64,000 nucleotides of DNA, taken from positions 682,001-746,000 of the forward strand of contig NZ_CP125947.1 of the NCBI RefSeq assembly GCF_030064165.1, written 5' to 3'. Shown here one piece after another: positions 34,231 to 41,884 of this stretch. Every line of letters starts with the position of its first letter. Within the stretch, counting starts at the first letter, position 1. The notes beneath the pieces were generated by a model. The model was not told the origin of the DNA. It saw nothing but the letters and a program-made list of their open reading frames with translations, and ran no database searches. A program made the translations under genes and the position numbers. Source of the DNA: Comamonas resistens. GTDB taxonomy: Bacteria > Pseudomonadota > Gammaproteobacteria > Burkholderiales > Burkholderiaceae_C.

Positions 34231-36225
34231 TCAGGCAATGCCAGCCGTGCTGGCAAAAAACCTCTGGTGCCCGATGATGTCCTGGGCAGCAAGCTGCAGC
34301 TGCAGGGCCTGTTCGGGCTGGCGCTGTTGTATGCGCCGGGCCAGGCCTTGCAGCAGCGGCGCAGCCTTGGCGGGGGAGCTGGGTAACTGCTGCAGTCTTT
34401 GTAGCGCACTGCGCACGCTGCGCAAGGTGCTTTCGGATAAAAGTACATCACCTTCCAGCGTATGCAGAATCAACACGGCCTTGCCTACGCGCAGCGCGGC
34501 CAGGCCGCAGTCGGCGGCTTCCTGCACGGCGGGGGCGCTGACTTTTTCGGAGGCGCGCACCAGGCGCAACAGGCGGTGGTAGAGGCGGGCGCGCCATACG
34601 CGCACGTCGCGGGCATGTGCGGGGGCCGAGGCCATGTCCTGCAGCTCGTGAACCATCATGGCGCGCAGGCCGTTGAGCCTGCCTTGCGCGGTGACGGGAA
34701 GGATGAAGCGATAGGCTGCCCAGCCGGCCAGCGGGCCGGTGACGATGGCAAAGGCCATGGACAGCGAGTGGCCCACATCCAGCTGATAGGGGAAATGCGG
34801 CGACAGCGCGAGCAGAATGACCATATTGCAGTCAAAGCCGTACAGCGTGGTGCGGCGGTGGCTGAGCAGCAGGGCGCCAAGAAAGATGAAGGGCAGCATC
34901 ATCAGCACCATCTGCAATTGGCTGTTGGCAAACGGCCAGGCAAACCATTGGCAGACCAGCGCCACGCCCGCGCCCATGGCCTGGCCCAGAATCACAAAGC
35001 GCATGGTGAAGGCAGGGTTCTCGAACGAGGAGAACACGGTGATCATCACCGACAGGCCCAAGAGCATATAGGCGCCGCCATGCCAGCCGGTGACCACCCA
35101 GATCAGGCCGACCAGAAAAATGGAGCTGAAGGCCCGCAGCATGGCCCGGCGCGCGCCCACCCAGTCGCTGTGCAGGACCACGGGCAACTGGCGTGCGCGA
35201 TGGTGGGCCGGCAGAGTCAGGTCGCTGGCAGCTACAAAGTGTGCCTGCAGGGCCAGGCCGATATTGCCCAGGATCTCCTCGGCATGGCCCCAGCCGGCGG
35301 CGGCGCTGCGGGCCGTGGCGATGGCGTCGATGGCGGCCAGCGGTGCAGGCTGGGTTTCGAGCAGCATGGCGGCCTGCTCCAGCGCGGCCGTCATGGCCTG
35401 GGCTTGGTCGGGCGAGAACTGGGGAGTGATGGTCTTGCCCGTGCTGTCGCGCAGCCAGAGCAGGGCCGAGATCTGGGTATTGATCAGGCGGCGCAGCGCC
35501 CGCACGGCGCGGCGCGAACGCTGTGAGCCTGCGGCATGCGGGTCCAGCCCTTCCTCGATGGCGGCCATGACGGCCAGGCGTTCGGCCAGATCCCTGGGGC
35601 TGAGGGTGCTATGCCCGCTGGCCGTGGCCTGGGCGGCTTCGGCAATATCGCGCAGCAGGCGGGCGCAGAGGCGGCGTACCCGGCCGTCGCCGGGGATTTC
35701 CGCACCCACGGGCGTGAGCAGCCAGCCCACGATCAGGGCCGCGACCACACCGGTCAGTGCGGTGAACAGGCGGTCCCAGCCCAGCTCATAGACATGGGCG
35801 GGGTTGCCGTTGTCCAGCAGGGCCACCATGGCTGCCGAGTAGCCGGAAAGCATGGTGCCGTAGGAGGCGAAGCTGCGCTGCAGATTGCCCAGGCCAGCGC
35901 AGACGCCCATCCACACGGCCAGGCCCGTGACCAGCCAGAGCAGATCGCCGTTGGCAATCAGCACCAGCACTACGCCGGCGGCCGTGCCGATGATGGTGCC
36001 GGTGATACGGAAAAAGCTTTTCTCCAGCAACTGGCCACGCAGCGGCTGGGAGGCGGCCCAGACCGTCATGCCCGCCCATTGCGGGTGCTCCAGCCCCAGG
36101 GCCCAGGCGGCGAATACGGCAATACAGGCTGCAAAGGCCGTGCGCAGATGCTGGCGCAGGCGGGCGCTGTCAAAGCCCCATCGCGTGGCGCCCTCCAGCA
36201 GGCGGTCATAGGCAGCCACGCTCAT
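34231..36225 (-). CDS. FUSC-family efflux protein (AaeB/YccS-like)
   Basis: A 664-residue membrane protein of the fusaric-acid-resistance family. It has two clusters of about five membrane segments (residues 30-175 and 375-510; HPQWAGMTVWAASQPLRGQL, GTIIGTAAGVVLVLIANGD, MLLGLSVMITVFSSFENPAF) with cytoplasmic helices after each. Relatives export aromatic acids or fusaric acid, usually with a membrane-fusion partner that is absent here. Its start overlaps the MarR gene by four bases, so the two are one operon controlled by the palindrome at 36736-36762. Confidence 0.88.
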   Translation of the reverse strand: MSVAAYDRLLEGATRWGFDSARLRQHLRTAFAACIAVFAAWALGLEHPQWAGMTVWAASQPLRGQLLEKSFFRITGTIIGTAAGVVLVLIANGDLLWLVTGLAVWMGVCAGLGNLQRSFASYGTMLSGYSAAMVALLDNGNPAHVYELGWDRLFTALTGVVAALIVGWLLTPVGAEIPGDGRVRRLCARLLRDIAEAAQATASGHSTLSPRDLAERLAVMAAIEEGLDPHAAGSQRSRRAVRALRRLINTQISALLWLRDSTGKTITPQFSPDQAQAMTAALEQAAMLLETQPAPLAAIDAIATARSAAAGWGHAEEILGNIGLALQAHFVAASDLTLPAHHRARQLPVVLHSDWVGARRAMLRAFSSIFLVGLIWVVTGWHGGAYMLLGLSVMITVFSSFENPAFTMRFVILGQAMGAGVALVCQWFAWPFANSQLQMVLMMLPFIFLGALLLSHRRTTLYGFDCNMVILLALSPHFPYQLDVGHSLSMAFAIVTGPLAGWAAYRFILPVTAQGRLNGLRAMMVHELQDMASAPAHARDVRVWRARLYHRLLRLVRASEKVSAPAVQEAADCGLAALRVGKAVLILHTLEGDVLLSESTLRSVRSALQRLQQLPSSPAKAAPLLQGLARRIQQRQPEQALQLQLAAQDIIGHQRFFASTAGIA

Positions 36226-36713
36226 GCGCGTTCCTCGGCTTCGGTGTGAGCTTGTGTGCAGCGCTGGCTCTGCATTTGCTCGATGCGGGCGCGAATCTTG
36301 TTGACGCCGTCCAGCATGGCCTCGACCTCGGAGTCCTCAAGGTCCTGCAGCAGGCTGAGCTCGGCCTCCAGCATGGTGGCGCGTACATGGTCCACGGCAC
36401 TATGGCCTTCGGCCGTGAGAAAGATGCGTTTGCTGCGGCGGTCGGCCGCGTCGGCGCGGCGCTCCACCCAGCTCTTGCCTTCGAGAATGTCCAGCAGGCG
36501 CACCAGGCTGGAGCTGTCCAGGCCCACGCGCTCGGCCAGCTCCTTTTGCGTCACGCCATCGCCCCAGGCGCGCAGGTGCAGAAGCGGCGTCCAGGTGGCA
36601 TCGGTCAGGCCGCTGGCAGCCAGTTGTTCTTCAACAAAACGCCGCCATTGGCGCGTGAGGGTGACCATGAGAAAGCCCAGGCGGTCGCGGGAGGGAGCAT
36701 CGGCAAAAGACAT
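36222..36713 (-). CDS. MarR-family regulator of the FUSC efflux gene
   Basis: A 163-residue MarR protein. The winged helix shows TWTPLLHLRAWGDGVTQKEL, ERVGLDSSSLVRLLDILEGK and the wing RRADAADRRSKRIFLT. It precedes and overlaps the FUSC gene. Such regulators usually repress their own operon and release on binding a phenolic compound. A near-perfect dyad sits 23 bases upstream of the start. Confidence 0.92.
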   Translation of the reverse strand: MSFADAPSRDRLGFLMVTLTRQWRRFVEEQLAASGLTDATWTPLLHLRAWGDGVTQKELAERVGLDSSSLVRLLDILEGKSWVERRADAADRRSKRIFLTAEGHSAVDHVRATMLEAELSLLQDLEDSEVEAMLDGVNKIRARIEQMQSQRCTQAHTEAEERA

Positions 36714-36735
36714 GGGCTGAATTTTGCTGCGTCAT

Positions 36736-36762
36736 CAATTAATTTGCAATTCAAACTAATTG
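36736..36762. promoter_or_regulatory. Predicted MarR operator
   Basis: CAATTAATTTG (36736-36746) and CAAACTAATTG (36752-36762) are inverted arms agreeing at ten of eleven positions with a five-base centre. It lies between the MarR start and the yeiH terminator, in AT-rich DNA, as expected for autorepression. Confidence 0.7.
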
Positions 36763-36810
36763 AGTCCGCATTGATATATAGGGTATTCCCTTGAATTTTG
36801 TGGAAGCAAT

Positions 36811-36840
36811 AAAAAAGGAGAGCGCTTTGCGCTCTCCTTT
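36811..36840 (-). terminator. Terminator of the yeiH-type gene
   Basis: AAAGGAGAGCGC (36814-36825) and GCGCTCTCCTTT (36829-36840) form a perfect stem with a three-base loop; the A-run 36811-36816 is the T-tail on the minus strand. Confidence 0.88.
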
Positions 36841-36897
36841 AAAGGGTCTCCGCCCTATCAATATTTGAGTTGTACTCCGGTCAGGCGCAAGCTGCTA

Positions 36898-37986
36898 TCA
36901 AAACAGGGTGGGAATCCACAGATTCAAAGCCAGGCCGGCGACCAGCAGCCAGATGAACAGGGCCAGTGCCAGAATCAGCGGTTTGGTGCCGGCAGCACGC
37001 ACGGCGCGGATATGGGTGGTCAGACCCAGGGCAGCCATGGCCAGGGCCAGCAGCGCGTTGTCGAGTTGAATGCCGACGCTGACCACTTCCTTGGGCAGCA
37101 CGCCCAGGGAGTTGATACCGGCCATCAGCACAAAGCCCAAGGCAAACCAGGGAATGGTGATCTTGTTGCCGGGCTGGCCGTTGTTCACACCCACGCTACG
37201 TTCGCTGCGCGACAGCCACATGGACAGCACCAGCAGAAACGGTGCCAGCATCATCACGCGCACCATCTTGGCGATCACGGCCGTGTCTGCGGCCTGGCTG
37301 CCTATGGCTTCGCCGGCGGCCACGACCTGGGCCACTTCGTGCACGGTGGAGCCGACGAAAACACCATACTGCTGCATGCTGGTGTCTATCCAGCCGTACT
37401 CGGCATTCCAGTGGAACAGCGCCGGGTAGAGAAAGGTGCCTATGGTGCCGAACACCACCACGGTGGCCACGGCCACAGCCACGTCTTCGGCGCGGCCCTT
37501 GGCCACGGGCTCGGTGGCCAGCACGGCGGCAGCGCCGCAGATGGAGGCGCCGGCCCCCACCAGCAAGGTGGTGCGCTTGTCCATGCCCAGCAGCTTCTGG
37601 CCTATCCATTGCGCCAGCAGAAAGGTGCTGGACAGCACCAGTGCGTCGATCACCACACCGGCCATGCCGACCTGGCCAATATCCTGAAACGTCAGGCGCA
37701 GGCCGTAGAGCACGATGCCGGTACGCAGCAGGCGGGCCTTGGTGAAGGCGATGCCGCTGCCGCACTGGCTGGCGATGGCCGGGTAGACGGTATTGCCGAT
37801 GACCAGGCCGATGATGATGGCCAGCGTCAGCGCGCTCAGACCATTGTTCCTGACGGCGGGGAACTGGGCCAGCCAGGTGGCGGCAGCGGCAATGGCGCCA
37901 GCCAGCAGCAGGCCGGGAACCATGGCTGTTGTCCGGTGCATCCAACCCTGGGGCGGGCTGGCATGGGAAATAGTGCTTGTATTCAT
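36898..37986 (-). CDS. yeiH: YeiH-family membrane protein (UPF0324, putative sulfate exporter family)
   Basis: ATG 37986 follows GGAGG and gives 362 residues with about ten membrane segments. LLRTGIVLYGLRLTFQDIGQ, LLVGAGASICGAAAVLATEP and YGVFVGSTVHEVAQVVAAG are the family signatures. The gene diverges from a YeiE-like LysR gene, the same order as in enterobacteria. YeiE responds to sulfite, so a role in sulfur-oxyanion movement is plausible, but the transport activity is not proven. An earlier in-frame start (38010) lacks a ribosome site. Confidence 0.9.
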   Translation of the reverse strand: MNTSTISHASPPQGWMHRTTAMVPGLLLAGAIAAAATWLAQFPAVRNNGLSALTLAIIIGLVIGNTVYPAIASQCGSGIAFTKARLLRTGIVLYGLRLTFQDIGQVGMAGVVIDALVLSSTFLLAQWIGQKLLGMDKRTTLLVGAGASICGAAAVLATEPVAKGRAEDVAVAVATVVVFGTIGTFLYPALFHWNAEYGWIDTSMQQYGVFVGSTVHEVAQVVAAGEAIGSQAADTAVIAKMVRVMMLAPFLLVLSMWLSRSERSVGVNNGQPGNKITIPWFALGFVLMAGINSLGVLPKEVVSVGIQLDNALLALAMAALGLTTHIRAVRAAGTKPLILALALFIWLLVAGLALNLWIPTLF

Positions 37987-38054
37987 GAAACCTCCGGCTG
38001 CCTGATGCACACGGCGCGTGGCTGGCAGTGACGGGTTTCACTTTAGATTTTCTG

Positions 38055-38070
38055 GTTATATCTGTATAAC
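38055..38070. promoter_or_regulatory. Inverted repeat between yeiH and its LysR gene
   Basis: GTTATA (38055-38060) and TATAAC (38065-38070) are perfect arms around TCTG, 69 bases before the yeiH start in AT-rich DNA. A LysR binding site is the simplest reading. Confidence 0.45.
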
Positions 38071-38245
38071 GAATAGTTTTTGTAAGATCAATCGATAAAA
38101 CAGGTAGATTGGGTGCTTGCGTTCCTGCTATTCGACTAAGCTCCTGATTTGCTTGGTAAGGCAAGCAAGTTGATCGCCCAGACAGTTCGGTGCCTTCGCT
38201 GCAAGCGGCGATTGGCCCCAGGCATTTTCCGAACACGAGTCCACC

Positions 38246-39160
38246 ATGCTGCACCTCACCTTGCGTCAATTGGAGATTTTTTGCGCTGTAGCCCAGGCAG
38301 GGACTACGGTAGCTGCTGCAGAAGAGGTAGCACTTTCGCAATCTGCGACCAGTGCTGCGCTGCAGCAGCTGGAGTCCGGCCTGGGCGTGCCGCTGTTCGA
38401 GCGCGTGGGCAAGCGCCTGGTGCTCAACGATGCGGGCCGGGCCTTGCTGCCTCAGGCGCTGGCCGTGCTGGAGCAGACCCGGGGCATAGAGCAGGCGTTT
38501 TCGGCCAAGGCAGCCAATATGCCGGTGCGCCTGCGCGTGGCGGCCAGCACCACCATCGGCACCTACGCCCTGCCGCAGGTGCTGGCCAGGCTGGCACGCT
38601 CGCACCCGCTGGTGCGTGTGGATCTGCAGATTGCCAATACCCAGGAGGTGGGCGAAGCCGTGCAGGCGCTGGAGGTGGATCTGGGCCTGATCGAAGGCAG
38701 CAGCCATTGGCAGGGGCTGGAGGTCGAGCCCTGGCTCAGCGACGAGCTGGTCATTGTGGCCTCGCCCGGCGATTTGCTGGCCCAGCAGGCGCGCAGCAAG
38801 CCGCTGGGTGTGGCGGCGCTGCGCAAGGCCGCCTGGCTGCTGCGCGAGGCCGGCTCGGGCACGCGCGAAATGGTCGAGCATGCGCTGCTGCCGCATCTGC
38901 ATCAACTGCCGGCTGCGGCCACGCTGGGCAGCTCGGAGGCGATTGCGCGCTGCGTGGAGCAGGGCCTGGGCATCAGCTGTCTGTCGCGCGTGCTGGTGGA
39001 GGCACAGTTGCAGGCCCGGACACTGGAGATCCTGCCCACCACCCTGCCGCGCATGTGGCGCAATTTCTCGCTGGTGCAGCGTGAGGGCAAGAGGCGCTCT
39101 CCAGCGCTGGAGGCTTTTGTCGCCGCCTGCCATGCCAGCGTACCGCAGGAATCTCCATGA
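38246..39160 (+). CDS. yeiE: LysR-family regulator, YeiE-like
   Basis: A 304-residue LysR protein. The N-terminal HTH reads LTLRQLEIFCAVAQAGTTVA and ALSQSATSAALQQLESGLG, and the effector domain has TTIGTYALPQVLARLARSHP, LREAGSGTREMVEHALLP and GLGISCLSRVLVEAQL. The GSGTRE motif and the divergent yeiH gene match YeiE. It probably activates yeiH in response to sulfite or another oxyanion. The gene symbol is by likeness. Confidence 0.88.
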   Translation: MLHLTLRQLEIFCAVAQAGTTVAAAEEVALSQSATSAALQQLESGLGVPLFERVGKRLVLNDAGRALLPQALAVLEQTRGIEQAFSAKAANMPVRLRVAASTTIGTYALPQVLARLARSHPLVRVDLQIANTQEVGEAVQALEVDLGLIEGSSHWQGLEVEPWLSDELVIVASPGDLLAQQARSKPLGVAALRKAAWLLREAGSGTREMVEHALLPHLHQLPAAATLGSSEAIARCVEQGLGISCLSRVLVEAQLQARTLEILPTTLPRMWRNFSLVQREGKRRSPALEAFVAACHASVPQESP

Positions 39161-39312
39161 AAACCGCCTTTTGGCATGCAACACATGCGCTGGCAGCTAT
39201 GGTTTTTGCTGGTGCAGCAATTTCTTGCGTTGGGGCTTTTTGCCCCTATATTGCATAGACAAGCCCGCCACAAGTCGTGCAGCGCCGGGCCAGACAAGCA
39301 GGGAGAATCACC

Positions 39313-39531
39313 ATGAAGACCATTGACGAAATGCTGCACCTGGACTTGCTGACCCATGAGCAGCATCTGCAGATCAGCCACTGGATTGACGCAGCCGATT
39401 CCCCCGAAGCGATCTTGCAAATGCCGGCGCTGCTATGGCAGGCCGTGGAGCGCGCCAGCCAGACCATGGGCGTGAACGAAGATCTGCAGCGCCCGCCGGC
39501 GCTGGATGCAGGCGGGCTGGCCTTCGGCTAA
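39313..39531 (+). CDS. Small hypothetical protein
   Basis: A 72-residue soluble protein starting after GGGAGAATCACC. It is acidic and helical (MKTIDEMLHLDLLTHEQHLQ, MPALLWQAVERASQTMGV). The pattern recurs as a small conserved protein in Comamonadaceae, as far as I recall; no function is known. Confidence 0.65.
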   Translation: MKTIDEMLHLDLLTHEQHLQISHWIDAADSPEAILQMPALLWQAVERASQTMGVNEDLQRPPALDAGGLAFG

Positions 39532-39556
39532 CCGCTAGCCTAGCGGCCACGCAGGC

Positions 39557-39928
39557 TCAGCGCGAGCTCTTGTTCAGCATGTGAATTTGCTGACGTTCCT
39601 GTTCGCGCTGCTGCGCATTCATGGCTGACCATCTCTGCTGAAAACCGGTCAGCGCCTTGGTATAGATGCTGTCGTATTCGGCGACGCTGAAACCCAGCTG
39701 CCCGGGCATGTTCTTGCGGTGCCGGGCACGGGTTTGCTGTAGCTCTTTCTCGCTGACCAGACCGCATTTCAGGGTCTGCTCGCTCATGGTGGCCCCCGTC
39801 TCTATCAGGCTGAGCTTGATGTCGTGCTCCGAGGTATTGCCGGGAAGGGCGCGCTCAGAGGGCAGGGCATGGACCACCGGGCCGCTGAGAGCCATGGCCA
39901 GCAGATCCAGGGTGATGCCAGTCTTCAT
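39557..39928 (-). CDS. Secreted hypothetical protein beside creA
   Basis: A 123-residue protein with a probable signal peptide ([20 protein letters not shown]). Cys in [12 protein letters not shown] and a helical C-terminus ([19 protein letters not shown]) are visible. Its start overlaps the creA stop by four bases, so it is co-translated. No family recognised. Confidence 0.65.
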   Translation of the reverse strand: MKTGITLDLLAMALSGPVVHALPSERALPGNTSEHDIKLSLIETGATMSEQTLKCGLVSEKELQQTRARHRKNMPGQLGFSVAEYDSIYTKALTGFQQRWSAMNAQQREQERQQIHMLNKSSR

Positions 39929-40428
39929 TTCTTGAGCGGGATGGGCGTGCCGTGGGGCACGGCCACGGCCGTCACGCTGTTCTGGGGCGAGCCTTCGATG
40001 ACGCGGTCGGAATAGGTCATATAGACCAGGGCATTGCGCTTGGCGTCCACCATGCGCACCACGCGCAGGCGCTTGAACAGCAGCGAGGTGCGCTCGGTAA
40101 ACACTTCTTCCTGCTGCTTGAGCGGCTCGGTAATCTGTATGCCTGCCGTGGCCTGGCAGACGATGGAGGCTTCGGAGCGGTCCTCGGCCAGACCCAGGCC
40201 GCCCTTGATGCCGCCGGTCTTGGCGCGCGAGACGTAGCAGGTCACGCCCTGTACCTTGGGGTCGTCATAGGCATCGACCACGATTTTGTGATCGGGGCCA
40301 ATCCATTTGAAGACGGTATCCACGGCGCCGATCTGTTCGGCATGGCTCATGCCCACAAAGGCCATGGTTCCAACGGTGGCTGCAGCGGCAACAAGAACGG
40401 CGGAAAGAATTTTCATGGGGGTGCGCAT
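39925..40428 (-). CDS. creA: CreA-family periplasmic protein
   Basis: A 167-residue protein; an in-frame ATG at 40416 is an equally good start. The signal peptide ([20 protein letters not shown]) is followed by the CreA domain: [52 protein letters not shown] and [11 protein letters not shown]. CreA proteins are conserved and periplasmic, of unknown function. Two Cys (CYVS, VCQA) may bond. Confidence 0.92.
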   Translation of the reverse strand: MRTPMKILSAVLVAAAATVGTMAFVGMSHAEQIGAVDTVFKWIGPDHKIVVDAYDDPKVQGVTCYVSRAKTGGIKGGLGLAEDRSEASIVCQATAGIQITEPLKQQEEVFTERTSLLFKRLRVVRMVDAKRNALVYMTYSDRVIEGSPQNSVTAVAVPHGTPIPLKK

Positions 40429-40690
40429 GGGTGAGAGCAGAGTTGAAAGAAATTAAGGGTTAACCCTTGTTTGCTGACAGGGAATTGTGCCTGATCGCCG
40501 CCGAAAAAGCGGTGCTCTGGGGACAATACAGCTCTGCCGCGGCGCTTGCTCGTCTGCATGGCAATACAGATTCCCGGGGTGCTTCGTCAGCACCAGCCAA
40601 ATCTCCCGGGTGCGCCGACCTGCTCGGAACGCACCAATCCTCTTGCTTTCTTTGGTATGCCGCAGCCGTTCTGGCCGTGGCTGGTTTTCC

Positions 40691-41884
40691 ATGTCATCTC
40701 CAAAATCCGCGCCCGGTCTGGGCGCTTCTTCGTTGTTGCTGATGGCTCTGGCCTGCGGTTTGTGCGCGGGCGGTAATTATTTCAATCAGCCGCTGCTGCA
40801 TTCCATTGCTCAGCACTTCGAGGTCGCCGAATCGGCGGCGGCCGCCAGTGTGACGCTGGCCCAGGTGGCCTATGCCTGCGGCTTGCTGCTGCTGGCGCCC
40901 CTGGGCGACAAGCTGCAGCGGCGCGGTCTGGCCGTCACGCTGATGCTGCTGGCGGCCTTGGGCCAGGCTCTGTGCGGGCTGGCGGGCAATCTGAATCTGT
41001 TTTTGCTGGGCACGCTGATGGCGGGCCTGTTTTCGGTGGCAGCACAGGTGCTGGTGCCCATGGCCGCAGCGCTGGCGCAACCGGGCCAGAGTGGCCGCGC
41101 CGTGGGCTGGGTGATGAGCGGGCTGCTGCTGGGTATTCTGCTGGCGCGCAGCGTGGCCGGTGTGGTGTCAGACACCTGGGGCTGGCAAGCCGTGTACCAG
41201 GGCGCTGCTCTGGTGATGACCGTGGTGGCTTTGTGGCTGTGGAAGGCGCTGCCTGCATCGCGTAACCCCAGCCCCGCCAGTTATCCCCAGGTGCTGGGCA
41301 GCATGTGGCAACTGCTGCGCAGCCAGCCGGGTCTGCGTCAGCGCACTCTGGTCAGCGCGCTGGCGTTTGCCTCCTGCAGCGTGCTTTTTTCCACCATGGC
41401 GCTGCAGCTGTCTGCCGGGCCACTGGGGCTGGATGACGGGCAGATCGGCTTGATCGGTCTGGCCGGAGCCGCGGGTGCACTGGTCGCCACGCAGGCCGGG
41501 CGACTGGTGGACAAGGGCCTGGGCCGCGTGAGCTGCGCCATCGGCGCGCTGGCCCTGCTGCTGTCCTGGCCCATGTTGTGGTGGGGTGGTGCGCACCTGG
41601 GCTGGTTTGTGTTGGGCATGGTGGTGATTGATCTTGGCCTGCAATGCCTGAACATCACCAACCAGGCCACGGTGTCCCAACTGCTGCCCGCGGCGCGCGG
41701 GCGCATGCATGCCGTCTATATGACGGGCTACTTCACGGGCGCGGCCGCAGGCTCGGCGCTGGGCACGCTGGCCTGGCGCATCAACGGCTGGCAGGGGGCC
41801 TGCGCGCTGGGCGTGGTGCTGGCCGTCATGGCAGGTCTTGGCACTTTCAGCATGCGCAAGACCCACCGTTTGCAAGCCGCTTAA
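40691..41884 (+). CDS. MFS transporter (YgaY/drug-efflux type)
   Basis: A 397-residue major facilitator with twelve segments. LCAGGNYFNQPLLHSIAQHF, LLLAPLGDKLQRRGLAVTLM and GRMHAVYMTGYFTGAAAGSA are typical of the DHA1-like group whose members export arabinose or drugs. Earlier in-frame starts exist but lack the membrane-protein pattern. Its TAA stop overlaps by four bases the stop of the TonB receptor gene coming from the other side. Upstream 40429-40690 (262 bases) shows no gene. Confidence 0.88.
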   Translation: MSSPKSAPGLGASSLLLMALACGLCAGGNYFNQPLLHSIAQHFEVAESAAAASVTLAQVAYACGLLLLAPLGDKLQRRGLAVTLMLLAALGQALCGLAGNLNLFLLGTLMAGLFSVAAQVLVPMAAALAQPGQSGRAVGWVMSGLLLGILLARSVAGVVSDTWGWQAVYQGAALVMTVVALWLWKALPASRNPSPASYPQVLGSMWQLLRSQPGLRQRTLVSALAFASCSVLFSTMALQLSAGPLGLDDGQIGLIGLAGAAGALVATQAGRLVDKGLGRVSCAIGALALLLSWPMLWWGGAHLGWFVLGMVVIDLGLQCLNITNQATVSQLLPAARGRMHAVYMTGYFTGAAAGSALGTLAWRINGWQGACALGVVLAVMAGLGTFSMRKTHRLQAA

